DNA from: Ancylostoma caninum
Taxonomy: Eukaryota; Nematoda; Chromadorea; Rhabditida; Ancylostomatidae
Assembly (NCBI GenBank): GCA_037903475.1
Contig: JBAJFG010000460.1
Span: forward strand, 496,001-560,000
Direction: 5' to 3'
DNA: 64,000 bases
Positions within the stretch are counted from its first letter, which is position 1. Each line of letters opens with the position of its first letter. Shown one piece after another: positions 41,001 to 53,608 of this stretch. The position numbers and the translations under genes were made by a program. The notes under the pieces are model-generated. The model was not told the DNA's origin, made no database searches, and saw nothing but the letters and a program-made list of their open reading frames with translations.

Positions 41001-43010
41001 TCATCCACTATTTATTTCCCTGTTTCTTTTCACTGAGAAATCTCTTTCAACTGGAAGAAGAGTAACGATCCTGGAGCAACTGAGGGCCAATTCCATTCCC
41101 TTTATGTCCAGCGCAACCATTCTCTCTAGAACTTTGACTCTTTTTCCTCTTTTTCTATTTCATACTCTTCTTGCTTCCATCACGGAATTACTGTACCCGT
41201 ATAATTAAACTAATGCACATTAGCCTTCATTTCAGAACTATAACAAAAAGCAAAGGCTCCAGAAAACGAGGAATAATTCATCTTATCCGTGAGAGTTTAG
41301 TAGCAGGCCTCTCGCTGCATACGCCGCATCTTTCGCTCAGATTTTCAAAGAGCTCGAAAATGTCGCCATGTAACATCTCAGAACTCTCGCTTGTTCACGG
41401 ATTGGGTACTTAAAAATTAAAACCTGACCAAAGTACGTATAGTGGGTAATTAAACCGTGCAAAAAGTCCTACTTATGGGTCGTTGTGTATTGACAACTTT
41501 TCATTTTTCGCCAAGTAACACCCACTTCTCGGAGAAAGTACAACGACAGCACACCACTCACTTAATATTAAATTAGCCATAGCTGTCCATCAGTAGCTGG
41601 TAGAGACATGGAGTAGGGTCTAAAAAAGGAATAGGGGTTACTCACTATACTAAACAGAATCCAGGATAGTTGGAATTTCAAAGTTCAACTTTAAAGAAGC
41701 AAACTAATGTTTATTTTTGAAAAAAAAAACTAATATTCAAAAGTGAAGAGGAAGATGGGGTGCCCATAAATGAGCTCTATTGAATTTTTAAACTGTCTCT
41801 TGAATAGAAGACAAAAGCCAGTCCAGCCTCTGGAGGGTGTTGGAGCAGTAGGCGCCCTTCCCTGCCCTCGATGTTCAATTATTTATTATATTTATTATAT
41901 GCACTCGAGGATGTTCTGCTGGCATTCATCCAAGCCACAAACATTTTCCAGAGGGAGCTAATTTTTCAAAAATTAAACACCTCGTCATTTTTACTCGACT
42001 GTTAGCCTTCTGAGAATATCTAATCAATAAGCTGTAAAGTAGTTTTCCGCATATTTTTTCCTACTTTCAACGTATTTCTGTGATCTTTCCACTATTTTCT
42101 CCGTTGTATTTTCGCTGTAAACTCCGTGCGTCACAACTTTATCGCGTGATACTCGCAAGGAAAAAAGTAAATTAAAGTTGACCCTGTTTCAGGTACATAT
42201 CCGTTCTGCGCAGTACTTCTACAGGATCCCAGGCTTCGTCTGCAACACTTCTTTTCCCTAGAAACAGTGAGCATGTACCGAGAACCCCCACTGGTATTGA
42301 CTCTTCGAAAAATTACTTACTTTTGTCCTAATTTCAACCATACAGGAGAATTGTTCACGCTTACGCTGTCTTCTACTCGCAACCTGTAGATGAAATAGTG
42401 GTGGCTTCCTGTGGAGCCATACTCAAAGCGATTTTTCTAATCTCGCTGAGCCCGTTTCACAAAACTTCGTTGTAGAAGAACATTCACAAAATGTCAAACA
42501 TCTATGTCCTTTCGTCCTATAATGCAGAAAAGATCCGGTTTGACAACCTATTCCGTGTCCTTCGTACTCGATACTGCGCGTAAAATACGCGGTTGTAAAA
42601 CCACTCGACAAAAGGAGACAATCGGCTGTTCCTGGAGGTGACAGGGTTTCTAAACCCTTCTCTCTGTCGCTTATTACGACCAGATTTCGTCATTTTGTGG
42701 GGTTTTCCTCATGCAAATTGTGGTCTGATTGCTCTTCTCATTTAATGTTTCTAGTTGAAAATCTTAGTTATTTGTTGTTGTGTTGAAAACGAAATGGATC
42801 GGTTTGTTCAAGTTTGCGCCTTTTCTTTGACCTGTTTATGGCTGAAGGAGAATGGAAGGAGAGAAAAAGAGAAAAAAATGACGGCAGGCTATATTTGACT
42901 AAATGCATATTTTCCTCTTCTTTTGAAGGACCCGGTAACTCGTAAACGATCCAGATTGGACAGCACCCTTTTGAAGGTATTTTATCCGGATGCATCGTTG
43001 GAAGGATGGC
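38086..43010. other. Long gene-free stretch
   Basis: Contains a loose repeat of CTTTTCTAGGGTTTTGTCGC-like units at 38480-38610, a GC-rich block at 39960-40130, and scattered short ORFs. The minus-strand ORF 39569-39895 has no recognisable domain. A TTAGGATGATTCC sequence on the minus strand at about 39024 resembles a mariner end but has no partner. Confidence 0.4.
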
Positions 43011-43059
43011 AAATCAGGTAACCATGGGTATGATTCCTCATAAGTAGCAACTGGGCATA

Positions 43060-43400
43060 ACCAGCATCACGTGCATCGTTCAGATTACCCATATTAAGCG
43101 TATTAGCGTGCCCAGTTTCACCCTTTACCTGGCACCCATCAATATGTTTACCAATACATGACGTTGGGCCGCATGCACCACTGGAATTACCCATAGCAAA
43201 CGTGTGAGCACCACACAGATTTACCCATTCTTGACGTAGGCGTCAACGCAGCACGTTATCTAAGGCCGGTGTTACCCACGGGCAGTCACAGCACTGGGTA
43301 AGGGATTACCCATCCTTCGAAAGGTATATCCGGGTCCAGGTGAAGAGCAAGGTTGGGTAAATTAACAGGTTTACAATGGGTAATCTCGATGATGGCCCAG
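43060..43400. repeat. Cluster of TTACCCA motifs
   Basis: TTACCCA occurs at about 43085, 43187, 43221, 43271 and 43306, and TGGGTAA at about 43294, 43353 and 43376. Two further TTACCCATTG copies are at about 44774 and 44852. The phrase TTCACCCTTTACCTGGCACC (43118) is matched imperfectly by TTCACCCTTTATCCGGTACC at 49918, so a dispersed repeat family is likely. Confidence 0.5.
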
Positions 43401-43440
43401 ATTACTTGTGCCAGTTAACCATTAAATCCTTCTTTACAAC

Positions 43441-44143
43441 TGTAGTCACCTCGTTCCATCACGAATTCTTCATTGTTATTACTTTCGTTCCACTCTTGTC
43501 ATCTTTACATTTCATTTCATTTCATCTTCATTTTTAAGGTGGTTAGATCACCTGGCTGGCACCCAGGAGTGCAAACCCTTTCTAATTCTTCATTATTTTT
43601 CTAAACCAATCCACGAGTCCTCGAGAGCTTCTCCATCGGCAACCTTGTTTGGCAGGGCGATACTCATCTGCTTTGACGATCATTCCCTGTTTTTCTTGAA
43701 TTTCCACTTGGAGAATTCAATTTCGAAGGAGAGCCGCGCGTGAATAAACACCAAAATGGCTCTCTTCGGCCGCGACGGACGGCTCTTCGGCGCGATCGAT
43801 CACTTCGCGCTCCTGATGATCGCTTCTTATCGCTGAATCTTTAGTATGCCGTTGTCCTGTTGTGAGACATTACGAACCCGCGGCCACCGAGGTACATTTG
43901 TACGTCTATCCGCCCACGTAGTCGAACGCGAGGCGTATCTACGCAAGTGTCGGACGCAATCGACGATAAATGTCAGCGATTATCACGGAGTTCTCGGCTG
44001 ATATATCTGTTCTTCTATAGGTATTAGTCTCAGGTGCAGAGGGCAATTCTTGACTTGCAGGTTTTCTTTGAACCTTCGGTTTTCCTTGGGTTTCAGATGG
44101 AATGCTGGCTCAGAATTTTTCAAAGAAAAAAGGTCACATATCA
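43441..44143. other. Gene-free stretch with a GC-rich block
   Basis: The block 43730-43990 is GC-rich with many CG dinucleotides and repeated CGATCG/CGCGATCG-type words, without a supported ORF. A regulatory role is possible but unproven. Confidence 0.3.
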
Positions 44144-44151
44144 CTATGTAC

Positions 44152-44428
44152 CAGTGGCGGACGCAGAAAGTGGGCGGGAGGGGGGGGCGTGGGAAGAAAA
44201 GTGGGGTCTCCGCCGTTTTGGGGACCCAGACGGAAAATAAAATTAATAATAATATTAATTATAATAATAAACAATAAATAAAAAATATATTAAAAATAAT
44301 AATAAAAATAAACAATTAAAAATAAACTAACACAAGATTTTTATTTGTATTGTAAAGTAATTTCGAAAATTTGGCGACCCATTCTCGGGGGGGCGCGCGC
44401 CCCCCCCCCCCCCCTGCGTCCGCCACTG
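44152..44428. mobile_element. hAT-type MITE with perfect 8-bp target duplication
   Basis: The ends are CAGTGGCGGACGCAG and CTGCGTCCGCCACTG, perfect complements of the CAGTGGCGGA type seen in hAT elements. The 8-bp target duplication CTATGTAC is intact at 44144-44151 and 44429-44436. The interior is an AAT-rich stretch bounded by G-rich and C-rich runs. Intact ends and target site suggest a relatively recent insertion. Confidence 0.93.
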
Positions 44429-44436
44429 CTATGTAC

Positions 44437-46122
44437 CTACTTTCCTTCAGTGTCCATGCGACTATACTTCCTAGAACATCCTAGATTATCCTCTAAGCAA
44501 GCACATGCATGCCGAAACATGTGCAACTTTGGGGGGGGGGAGTGTGGTGGAGCTGGGAGGGTAAACCAATTTTTTGAACTTTCTTGCACAACTTTTCCTT
44601 CATCCCAATAGTTTAGGGCTTTCCTTTCATACTTTAGATTTTTTCCACCATTTGTTCTCATGTGGGTTCCTAATTTTAGAACACTCAATAAAAAACAACG
44701 TTTTCTCTGAATCAAAATGAGACCTTCTACCTCCCAACTCTGTTGTTTTAATTACCCTTGCTTTGTTCAACCCATTACCCATTGTTATAGTGCTGATACT
44801 GAATGTTACATTACTGCGGTATCCTAGATACCTGCCCTAAGTAACTCATTACCCATTGTTCTATCCGTTATTGTCTCATTTGCATCGACGATAGCCTCCG
44901 TGACTTCCTGTCTTTCTGCACTCCTTTAAAGGAGACTGTTCGTGAGCCATCACACATCAACTTTATGTACTTAGAATACGAGTTTGGTAAAGCTTTTGTT
45001 TCTCTATGATCTCTATGATTTTCTTCCTATATCTTCGGCGATCTGAAAATCTAAGACCACTTGCAAATAATATTATTATGACTCAAGGAAAATTTGTGGT
45101 GGTATTATATCTATGGAACGCACTATACACACTTACTTTCATCTTAATAAAGTAATATGGAACTCCATGCTGAGTTCTAAATACTGAGCAGGTTCACTCT
45201 ATCCTTTAAAGATGATGACGTCATCCAAAGGGTTATCGTCCGCATAACTGCAGCAGATGCATTTATACATACACTCGTCCCTACGTCATTTCTTGTTTTT
45301 GTTGTTCTCACTGAGTCCTTGCAGTGCCTCTGACGTAAGCAACCGAGGAAATAAAAATGGTAAACAAGAAATGAAAGCTTTCTGTGTGAAACCTAGAGGA
45401 ACTCTCATTATTCAGTACACGAGAAAGCCAGGAACAATCCCAGCTATACAGCGAATACACCTTCATCTGATACAAAACAACAGCAACAGCTGGAAAAAGC
45501 TGAGACATAGACAAACTGCTGGACACATGCCACATGTGAGGGTGTAATGTTATAGCAATGATTTATTCATGGCCACCTGCCCATAATCTCGGCGGTTTGT
45601 ATAACATTTTGCTGCGTTTAGCTGTGCAATTTTCTACTTTCTACTTCACCAAGTGAGTTTTCTGCGTTGTAATATACATGTAAAGGAGTGGCAGAAGAGC
45701 TAATGAGACCACACCTCCGGTATAATCCAAAACCACGAATCGGTTTATTGCCAAAAATGATTTTTCACCTTAGTCTCGAACTTCACCTTCCTCCTCCTTG
45801 TTCATCGGTTTGGGATTATTTCAGTTATTAATTGAATTAAGAATACTTATTATTTACGGTTTGAGATTATGATTCTCCTAGCACTCATACTCAACCCTGG
45901 TCTGTACCTTCTCAATAGGATTGAAAGTTGTACCTCCTCGAACTAGGGGTGGTGACCGGAAATTGTTTTATTTATGTGGTAGAACTACACTTATTAGATC
46001 CAATTGTTTTCCTGTTAGAGCAATGGCGGCATACTTAGAACTAACAAAAAAATGTATCTCTGTGTTCTCTCAACTCTCACACGTTTTCTTTAAGAAACCC
46101 AATATATGAGTGAATGAATTAT

Positions 46123-46125
<3 letters not shown>
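44437..46125. other. Gene-free stretch
   Basis: Short ORFs only; the two further TTACCCATTG motifs of the 43.1-kb cluster lie here. Confidence 0.4.

Positions 46126-46177
<52 letters not shown>
46126..46177. repeat. (TA)n microsatellite
   Basis: About 26 TA units without interruption. Confidence 0.95.
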
Positions 46178-46179
<2 letters not shown>

Positions 46180-47459
46180 CTAAGTAGTGTCTATCACCTT
46201 ATACCACCTTATACAAGCATTCTCCAATGCGAAATAATTGAATCGTAGATTTTTATGGTGTGAAATATTCGAGAACCAAATGATTGCTCGTCACGCCATT
46301 CCCATGGCTAAAAGTTTGCCCTTTGCGACTTTCCGTGGACGTGTGAAGATGTCCTTGCAACCCTCAACGGCTCGTTTGCATGTGAGACAGCGTGCAAATG
46401 TTTTCATAGCCAAATTCTTTCGCTCTGTTTGGCTATGTTCGGAGTAAAAGCTACGTCTTTTTTCTGAGGATAGGTTGAGTTCATATGATTCAGAAATGAA
46501 TTCAATCTGCAGCAACGTCCGCATAAAATTTATTTGTTCTTCATTTTCTTTTATATTCATAAAAAATAAAAACAGTGTCGGTACGGACTGAATTCACTAA
46601 TTATCAAGACGACTGACACTCTGACGGTGTCTATAGTTGCTTCTCGCTCATAAATTTTTGCAACCAATTTAGCAGGGCTCTCCAGGATTTCCTTGAATTT
46701 CTCAAATTTACTACTGCTTATTACCCGAAGGGGCATTTTCCTTTCAAACCTTCACATATTCTTGACCTCTCGCGATCAGTTGTTGAGTCCTTCCACTTCC
46801 TTCTTCTCAGCGTTTTCCGCCTTAGGGTGCCAAGAACTCTCAGGAGTTCGCAATACTTGTACTATACAGGACTTCTCTCTTAAAATTGAATCAAGTCCGA
46901 TGTGATACTTGGCATCTTTAAAATGTTTCTTATTTCAGGTCGATTTTAATCCACATAAATCTACAGCCAAGCTCATTTCTAACCGTAATTTACCAGCAAA
47001 TACGAGCGGACATAATGCGAATGCGCTTTTCTCTGGTTGTGTGGCGTGAGCCAAGAAAGCTATGGCAGGTCGTAACACCGATTTTTTCAATTAAAGAAAG
47101 AATTTGCATGTCATGATGCATCCAAAAATGCTGCGCTGCGCCATCGCTTAGTTTCTTGCGGTGCTAAACGTCAGTGAGAAATTCAGATTTTTGGTCGATA
47201 AGAATTGGTAGACTATACTCCGACACATGTGCTCTAACCTATAAATTCGGATTATATCGAACTCATTACTGAGAATTTTATGAACCGTTAGATTCTCTGT
47301 AATACACATGCACCTATTCCCAAGAAATTTCAGTAGCTCCTTTTTAAAGAAACTTGTGGACACATCATTCTTTGCGACGACGAGTTTGTGCGCATCCTTT
47401 TTAGGAAGGTTATGAGCGGTTCTGTATGTGTAACCCATTGGCCTATCGCTTATATCATA
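46178..47459. other. Gene-free stretch
   Basis: Minus-strand ORFs at 46291-46560 (with MKTFARCLTCKRAVEGCKDI) and 47148-47438 (with GYTYRTAHNLPKKDAHKLVV) have protein-like composition but no family that I recognise and no splice context. Confidence 0.35.
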
Positions 47460-48684
47460 TTAGGTTGTAGGAAAAGTTCTCGCTGCTTTTAAAAGTGTGC
47501 TTTTTAAACCCCACGCTGCCCTAGAGCAATCTGTCTTTTGTATATATAAGGAGGCCAGAAATGTGCCAGGTTTATTACTATTATCACCTGCAAACTCCTG
47601 CACAATCCCGTCCAGGAATATGGAACTTTCAAAGCAGAACTTTTGCCACCTTTGTATAAGAGTTCAAATCTGGGTAATCAGCAGCCTCATCCAGTTGTCG
47701 TATTAACGCTGTATTTGGGGACGGTACAGTGACCGAACGCCCAGCTCAGGTTTGGTCCAGACTCCTTCGTGTTGGCGACTTCAACCTCAATGTTTCCACA
47801 CTGTCGAGACGGAGTCGCCACTGATCGAGTGTGATAGTTGGTGCATTCGGATCCATGGCAAAATGGCAAACTATGAATGAGCATGAAAAGACGCAAGTCC
47901 TGGGTGTTCACTTTACCACCATCGCCGATCACCTTCCTCAGTTGGGCAAGGTAGAAAAATTATCACAGTGGGCTATAATGATCTGACCGGGTGCGATCTC
48001 CAGCGATGAGCAGAGGTGTCTACTGAATTACATTAGCGGTGAAAACCGCCTGAAGTCCATCTTCACAGGAGATGAGGAGTGATGTCTGTTCGTGAACACC
48101 CAGTACCATCGACACTGAGTTGACAAGGATGAGCAGCCTGAGCTGCGGCCGAAGACAGGTGATCGGCCTCTGAAGGTTTTGGTCACTGCTCTGTGTGACA
48201 GCAAAGACATCGTCCATTAAGCGCTACTGCCACGCAGCACTGCCCTCGCGGTAGACCTGCCAGCAGCCGGTAGATTGGCCTCAAAAATCGCAGGGAATGG
48301 TCCGAATTACGGCATGATCCGACTTCTACACGACGATGCTCGCCCACATATTGAAAGTGTGACTCGCTAGAAGCTACCCGGCTTTGGATGGAAAGTGCTG
48401 AATTGCTCAACGTACAACCCTCACCTTGCCTTAAAACATAACCACCTTCTCCTGTCCCCCTCTAACGCCATGCAAGGTACATAGAGCCTTCGATGATGAA
48501 GATGACTTGGACTGCTAGCTGGGCAACTTTTCTGACTCAATGCCAGTTGAAAGGCTTTCCAAAAATGGGCGAAGAGTGGCAGTACGTAATGGTATTTTAT
48601 ACATTTCTTAATGTGCTCTACTGTAGTTAAAAGTCAAGAAAATGTACTGTTCCGAAAACTGCGAGAACTTTCCCTATAACCTGA
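47460..48684 (+). mobile_element. Full-length degenerate mariner (1225 bp)
   Basis: The left end TTAGGTTGTAGGAAAAGTTC follows a TA; the right end, on the minus strand, reads TCAGGTTATAGGGAAAGTTC. The length is normal for mariner elements, and a decayed transposase gene fills the interior. The right-hand TA target copy has decayed to TG. Confidence 0.9.
47690..48470 (+). pseudogene. Mariner transposase pseudogene
   Basis: Across several stops and frame changes the plus strand reads GDGTVTERPAQVWSRLLRVG and GDFNLN (helix-turn-helix region), HFTTIADHLPQLGKVEKLSQW, IFTGDEE (first catalytic Asp, about 48058), VDKDEQPEL, LLHDDARPHIESVT (second catalytic Asp, about 48325) and YNPHLALKHNHL (about 48412). 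The last should be PYSPDLAPTDYHL, so the third catalytic Asp is lost. It cannot encode active transposase. Confidence 0.88.
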
Positions 48685-50325
48685 TGCATATATCTCATTC
48701 GTTTCCCATTGCTTTATTGCTTGTATATATCCACATTTACCCCTAACTATTTGGTTTGTAAATACTTGAGCAATATTCTGCAACGCTGGTTTCTGGCTCT
48801 TCAGCTATCGAAAGATGCTGCTGCATGTACCGAGAAAATGTATGTGAGCATGCTTGCAAAGTCTCCCACCACAGCTAATAGCTTAGATTCTGATTCACAC
48901 GCCTGCATAGCCTCCCAGGAAAAACCTCCTCCCTGCCACCTTTCCCTGGGATCCTCCCATACACCCTCGAGAGAAACAGCCCTTGTGAGAATAGCTGCTG
49001 CTTGTTGATGTGTTTACCTCCTCGAGAGGCCTCTACATATAATCCATCCAAGACTAGTATGTTGTGTGCTGGTTGTCGCGTTTAGCTGCTATTCATGGCT
49101 TTGTGTCGAAGCATGTTGTTGTCCGATACACATAATGACTAGTGCTTTTGTTTACTCGTTCATGTCTCTCGTTTTTTTCCCCGCTTGCTCTCGGGGAGTG
49201 CAGCTCGTACTTCCCGCACAGGCCCTCCCTACGAACCTCCCTGATCGCCGGTAACCAGTTGCACACTCCTTTTCCGCCGATAATCAATGCCGTTTTTCGT
49301 CCCGTCCCGGCACCAGTTCCATGGGCGTCGATTCTCGCTTTGAGACATCGATGCAAACAGGCGTTTTGACCGATTTTCCGCTGGAGAATGCGGTGTTTTT
49401 CGGCTGGACGCTGAACACCGCGCAACTGCCACTTCTGGTCGTCGTCAAATTGCCTGCTGCTTGCGTGAAAACCCCGCTCTAACACGATATGAGCCACTTG
49501 TGTTGACTTTATTGACCCTTGTCCTTCAGCACTTCAACCCGTCGTCTGCACACTGCATTCCTTTGCAAATACACTGTACACATGAGCCGTGCATTAGCAA
49601 CTTATGACCTCGTTTGTCATAGTTGTTCTGGCCAATTCCTTAATGAGAAATTTGTTTTTTTTACAATCAATTAATGTGGTTTTTTTTCTCCGAAAAAAAC
49701 AGATAATTGCTGACGTCGCGGAAATGAAGAGTCCGAAGTTCTTTTCTGTTTTCTTTATCTGGGCAGGAAATATAGTGGAACTCTTCCACATTCCTCACTA
49801 CTCAACGCCTTGGCCTCTTATCCTTAACTGGTAATTTCACCCCTTCTTTCCGATTTCCTTCCGGGCCCAAGTGCATCATTGAGATTATCGATCGTAGACT
49901 TGTTAACGTACCCAAATTCACCCTTTATCCGGTACCAATCAACGTGATTTTAATCGCACACATGGATATGAAATCATCCACCTTTCCAGTGATGCACCCA
50001 CCTATACCATGATTTTTGGCCATATAGCTCAAATTGATCGTTATTGAGCGAAATTCACCCGGAATCCAAGTGAAACAAAGTTTTACTCAAATGCTGACTT
50101 AAAATTCGAGTGAGATCCACAGGTCTTGTTTGAAATGCGCAAATAATGCGAAACTCACCTATAAATCACACGGGAAACTGCAGATTTTCGTGAGCACACG
50201 ATTTACATGGACGTTCTCCAGAATTTCCCACGAACCTGCTGATTAGGGATCACCATTCTCTACCCATCATTCTCCATTATGTATACCTTGGGTTTCAAAA
50301 ATCTAAGCCAAACGAAAAATTACAC
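48685..50325. other. Gene-free stretch
   Basis: The block 49000-49480 is GC-richer; a 134-codon minus-strand ORF across it has no recognisable domain. A sequence at about 49906-49960 resembles part of the 43.1-kb TTACCC repeat. Confidence 0.35.
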
Positions 50326-50552
50326 GTTCTCAAAGTGATCGGCGGAGATGCTTGCAGTTCCTTTAAATCCCAGAGTTTCCACTCAAATTCCGACTGAATT
50401 TCGCTTTTTATTGATGCGTCCACCACGCTTTCTTCGGAACATTTAGCGGAAATCGCTAGTGCAGAATCATCAAGGAGCGAGTTCGTCGAGACTTCTCCTG
50501 TTCTTGTTGGCCTTCCTCGTTTTCTTAACGCGCTGCTCTTCTGCTTTTCCAT
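50326..50552 (-). CDS. Candidate first coding exon with an AT-hook-like motif
   Basis: On the minus strand a Met at 50552 opens 75 codons with KRGRPTRTG near residues 11-19, matching the GRP core of an AT-hook (minor-groove DNA binding), followed by an acidic, Ser-rich stretch (SEESVVDASIKSEIQSEFEW). A donor-like AAC/GTGTAA follows at 50326. The frame is open further upstream to 50729, so the start is a guess. No next exon was found toward lower coordinates. If real, it would be a nuclear protein; the single short motif is weak evidence. Confidence 0.3.
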
Positions 50553-52722
50553 TCGGTAGCAGAATTTAGTCGAACATATTTTGTGTGCAGGACCTCTTTT
50601 CGTATTTATGCTCCTGTCCGTTCTTGCTTGTGAGTGTTTGTTCAGTAACCAATACGTTCCTGGCATATTCAGTAGAATATCTTCGGAAACATATGAAACT
50701 CTTCTTTTTATTTCAATACATCTCTCCAAGTCAACATGCTATAGGCGTGGTTAGAGCTGCTGCAATTTTCGAGTAAATTTCCTTTTTTGGAGGACCTGGA
50801 GACATTCAGCAGCTAAGAAGAAATAAGCTATATATGTGCGTTAGCAGTAATTGTGCTGTTTTTGGGTGGGCATACTTATCAACGGTTCGGTGGGTTGCGG
50901 TTTTTTTTGCGTCCTCTATGCCTCCCTCCTGAATAAACGAATAGGCTGTATAGCAAATCGACGTTTGTTTCGAAGTTTTTCAGAAAAACAGGTCTAGCAT
51001 ATTTGGTTTCGAATGAAAGCTCGAATTTTTCGAGCGTTTCGATCCCTTTTGTCTTGTTCAGTGCTGTAGGATTCTCTCTCTTCTGGCCGAATTTTACACC
51101 TAAAATCTCTGAAAATCAAATGCTCATTTAAAGTATTACTCCAACACGATATTTGGCCCAAAATGGAAGTTCTAATGCTATCCTGGAATTAAGAATAAGT
51201 CGCGAACTGCCTTATTTGCATGTGGGAACCACCGTTCTTTCCGGAACTCTCCCCCAGCCCTTCCTTTTCCCCACGTATGAAGTTACATCCGGACTGCCTC
51301 CAGTTCTCTTCCAGGCAACCCACTACTTTTCTGGAATTACGGGCAGCGAGTGTTCCGTCACGTCTAGTTTGCGCACTTGTCACCTGCATGCCGCGCTGAT
51401 TCCTCGCCGACTGTCATTTTCATTTCGGAATCGCCCTTCAACGAGCGCATATTCCTGAAATCAATTAGGGATTCCATTTTTGGGTGAATTGCGCCGTCAA
51501 CAACAACTTCTTCTCCTCCTCCAACTATGGGTCCATAAATGTTTCCTTTGTGTCCTCGAACTTCCGTTGCACTCTTCTCTCCAGCACCGCGGCCCGTGTT
51601 CGGTGATGCCTGCTCGCGTCGGTGCTAAGCCGTTTCGTCAGTTATTTGCCGATCAGCAGCTTAGCGCCGTATAATACGCGGGCTCCGTTTCCACTGTTAG
51701 TTTGCATTGTCCGCTGGTACCCGGGCGTCTGGCAGTTGGCCCAGCTCCAAAAGGCTGGTTGCTACTTTCCTACAATTGCTACCTACCCATCTTCTCGTTC
51801 TGACTCGAAGGCGCTCGTATCGCCGAGGTGAATCGATGCATTTCACGGTCGGGGGAGCTTGATCTTCGCTATTGCGATTCGCCGTGAGACGTCTACTCTT
51901 TCTCGTACATTTATTTTTTCTGCCAATCTGAAACAGGTGGCTAATATTACACAAGAACTTGTTGTGCTTTCCACATCCATTATACAGGTGTCGCCGAAGA
52001 ATGCAGTCAATCACGGAGGGTACTGCACACGCGTTTGGCTGCTCGCCCACTATTCCAATCGTACAATGCCATGTTTTCGGATTTCCTTCGCAACCCCCGT
52101 GTTTCCACTTCTTTTGTCTTCTTTTTCCGGGACTTTTTTTGGCCTATATGCATAGTTAGCTTTTTATTTGTAAAATCGCCCACAACTTTGGCTTTGCCCA
52201 CAGGTTTTAGAAACGATCAACTTTCCACACATAGTCAGTGAATTCGCCATTCTACAATAATTAAATCACTAGTGCAGGGAAATTTTGGAAGCAGAACCCT
52301 TTCCTCTTGGTTCTCATATTTTCTGCACTTTCTATTCTTGAAGATAGCTTTATAAAAAATGAGGTTAAAAATTTTTGATGTTGAGCAATGGAAGACTCGA
52401 GATTACCGTCACGGGTACGTATTAAAGTTTGCTCTCTCGAAATTTTACCTTTTGAAAGTTCGTGCTCTGCTTTTCGTTTCTTTTCCTTGTCTTTGAAGTA
52501 TGTAATAGGCAATCTTTACAGGTTCCGACGAACAAAAAGTACAACGAAATTTTGGCACAAACTAAAAAAAAAATTTGGTGTTCTATGTAGAGATTTTGGA
52601 TAACAGAAAAATGTTCCTGTTTCAAGTAGACAACATATGCAGTGGAGGGTCAGTCTCTGCGATAGTCATTCCGTGTCTTGGTGTGGTAGTTGTCCAGTTC
52701 TTGTGTGTGTTATAGAGTGAAC
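50553..52722. other. Gene-free stretch
   Basis: The blocks 51200-51460 and 51490-51850 are GC-richer and carry overlapping short ORFs on both strands without known motifs. Confidence 0.35.
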
Positions 52723-53606
52723 CGAGCCAAAGCGCCGCTTCGCGGCGCTTTGTCTCGGACCCGTGTGCCACGTTACTTTTGGGCCAAGTGAACCCTGCAA
52801 AGAATTTAATCCCGAGCCAAAGCGCCGCTTCGCGGCGCTTTTTCTCGGACCCGTGTGCCACGTTACTTTTGGGCCAAGTGAACCCTGCAAAGAATTTAAT
52901 CCCGAGCCAAAGCGCCACTTCGCGGCGCTTTGTCTCGGACCCGTGTGCCACGTTACTTTTGGGCCAAGTGAACCCTGCAAAGAATTTAATCCCGAGCCAA
53001 AGCGCCGCTTCGCGGCGCTTTGTCTCGGACCCGTGTGCCACGTTACTTTTGGGCCAAGTGAACCCTGCAAAGAATTTAATCCCGAGCCAAAGCGCCGCTT
53101 CGCGGCGCTTTGTCTCGGACCCGTGTGCCACGTTACTTTTGGGCCAAGTGAACCCTGCAAAGAATTTAATCCCGAGCCAAAGCGCCGCTTCGCGGCGCTT
53201 TGTCTCGGACCCGTGTGCCACGTTACTTTTGGGCCAAGTGAACCCTGCAAAGAATTTAATCCCGAGCCAAAGCGCCGCTTCGCGGCGCTTTTTCTCGGAC
53301 CCGTGTGCCACGTTACTTTTGGGCCAAGTGAACCCTGCAAAGAATTTAATCCCGAGCCAAAGCGCCGCTTCGCGGCGCTTTGTCTCGGACCCGTGTGCCA
53401 CGTTACTTTTGGGCCAAGTGAACCCTGCAAAGAATTTAATCCCGAGCCAAAGCGCCGCTTCGCGGCGCTTTGTCTCGGACCCGTGTGCCACGTTACTTTT
53501 GGGCCAAGTGAACCCTGCAAAGAATTTAATCCCGAGCCAAAGCGCCGCTTCGCGGCGCTTTGTCTCGGACCCGTGTGCCACGTTACTTTTGGGCCAAGTA
53601 AACCCC
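52723..53606. repeat. 90-bp tandem array (about 9.8 units) with a GC-rich hairpin in each unit
   Basis: Units start every 90 bases from CGAGCCAAAGCG at 52723. Each holds AAAGCGCCGC-TTC-GCGGCGCTTT, a 10-bp perfect hairpin, at 52729, 52819, 52909 and so on to 53539. Only a few positions vary: unit 3 has a G-to-A change in the hairpin, and units 2 and 7 have TTTCTCGG for TGTCTCGG. Because 90 is divisible by three and the unit lacks stops in several frames, four ORFs of 315-339 codons run through it on both strands; they are artefacts. Confidence 0.97.
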
Positions 53607-53608
53607 GA

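Noticed and set aside
44746..44775. Second SL1-like string (TTTTAATTACCC)
   Set aside because: Only the central bases match; the rest diverges and the local sequence is rich in TTACCC motifs.
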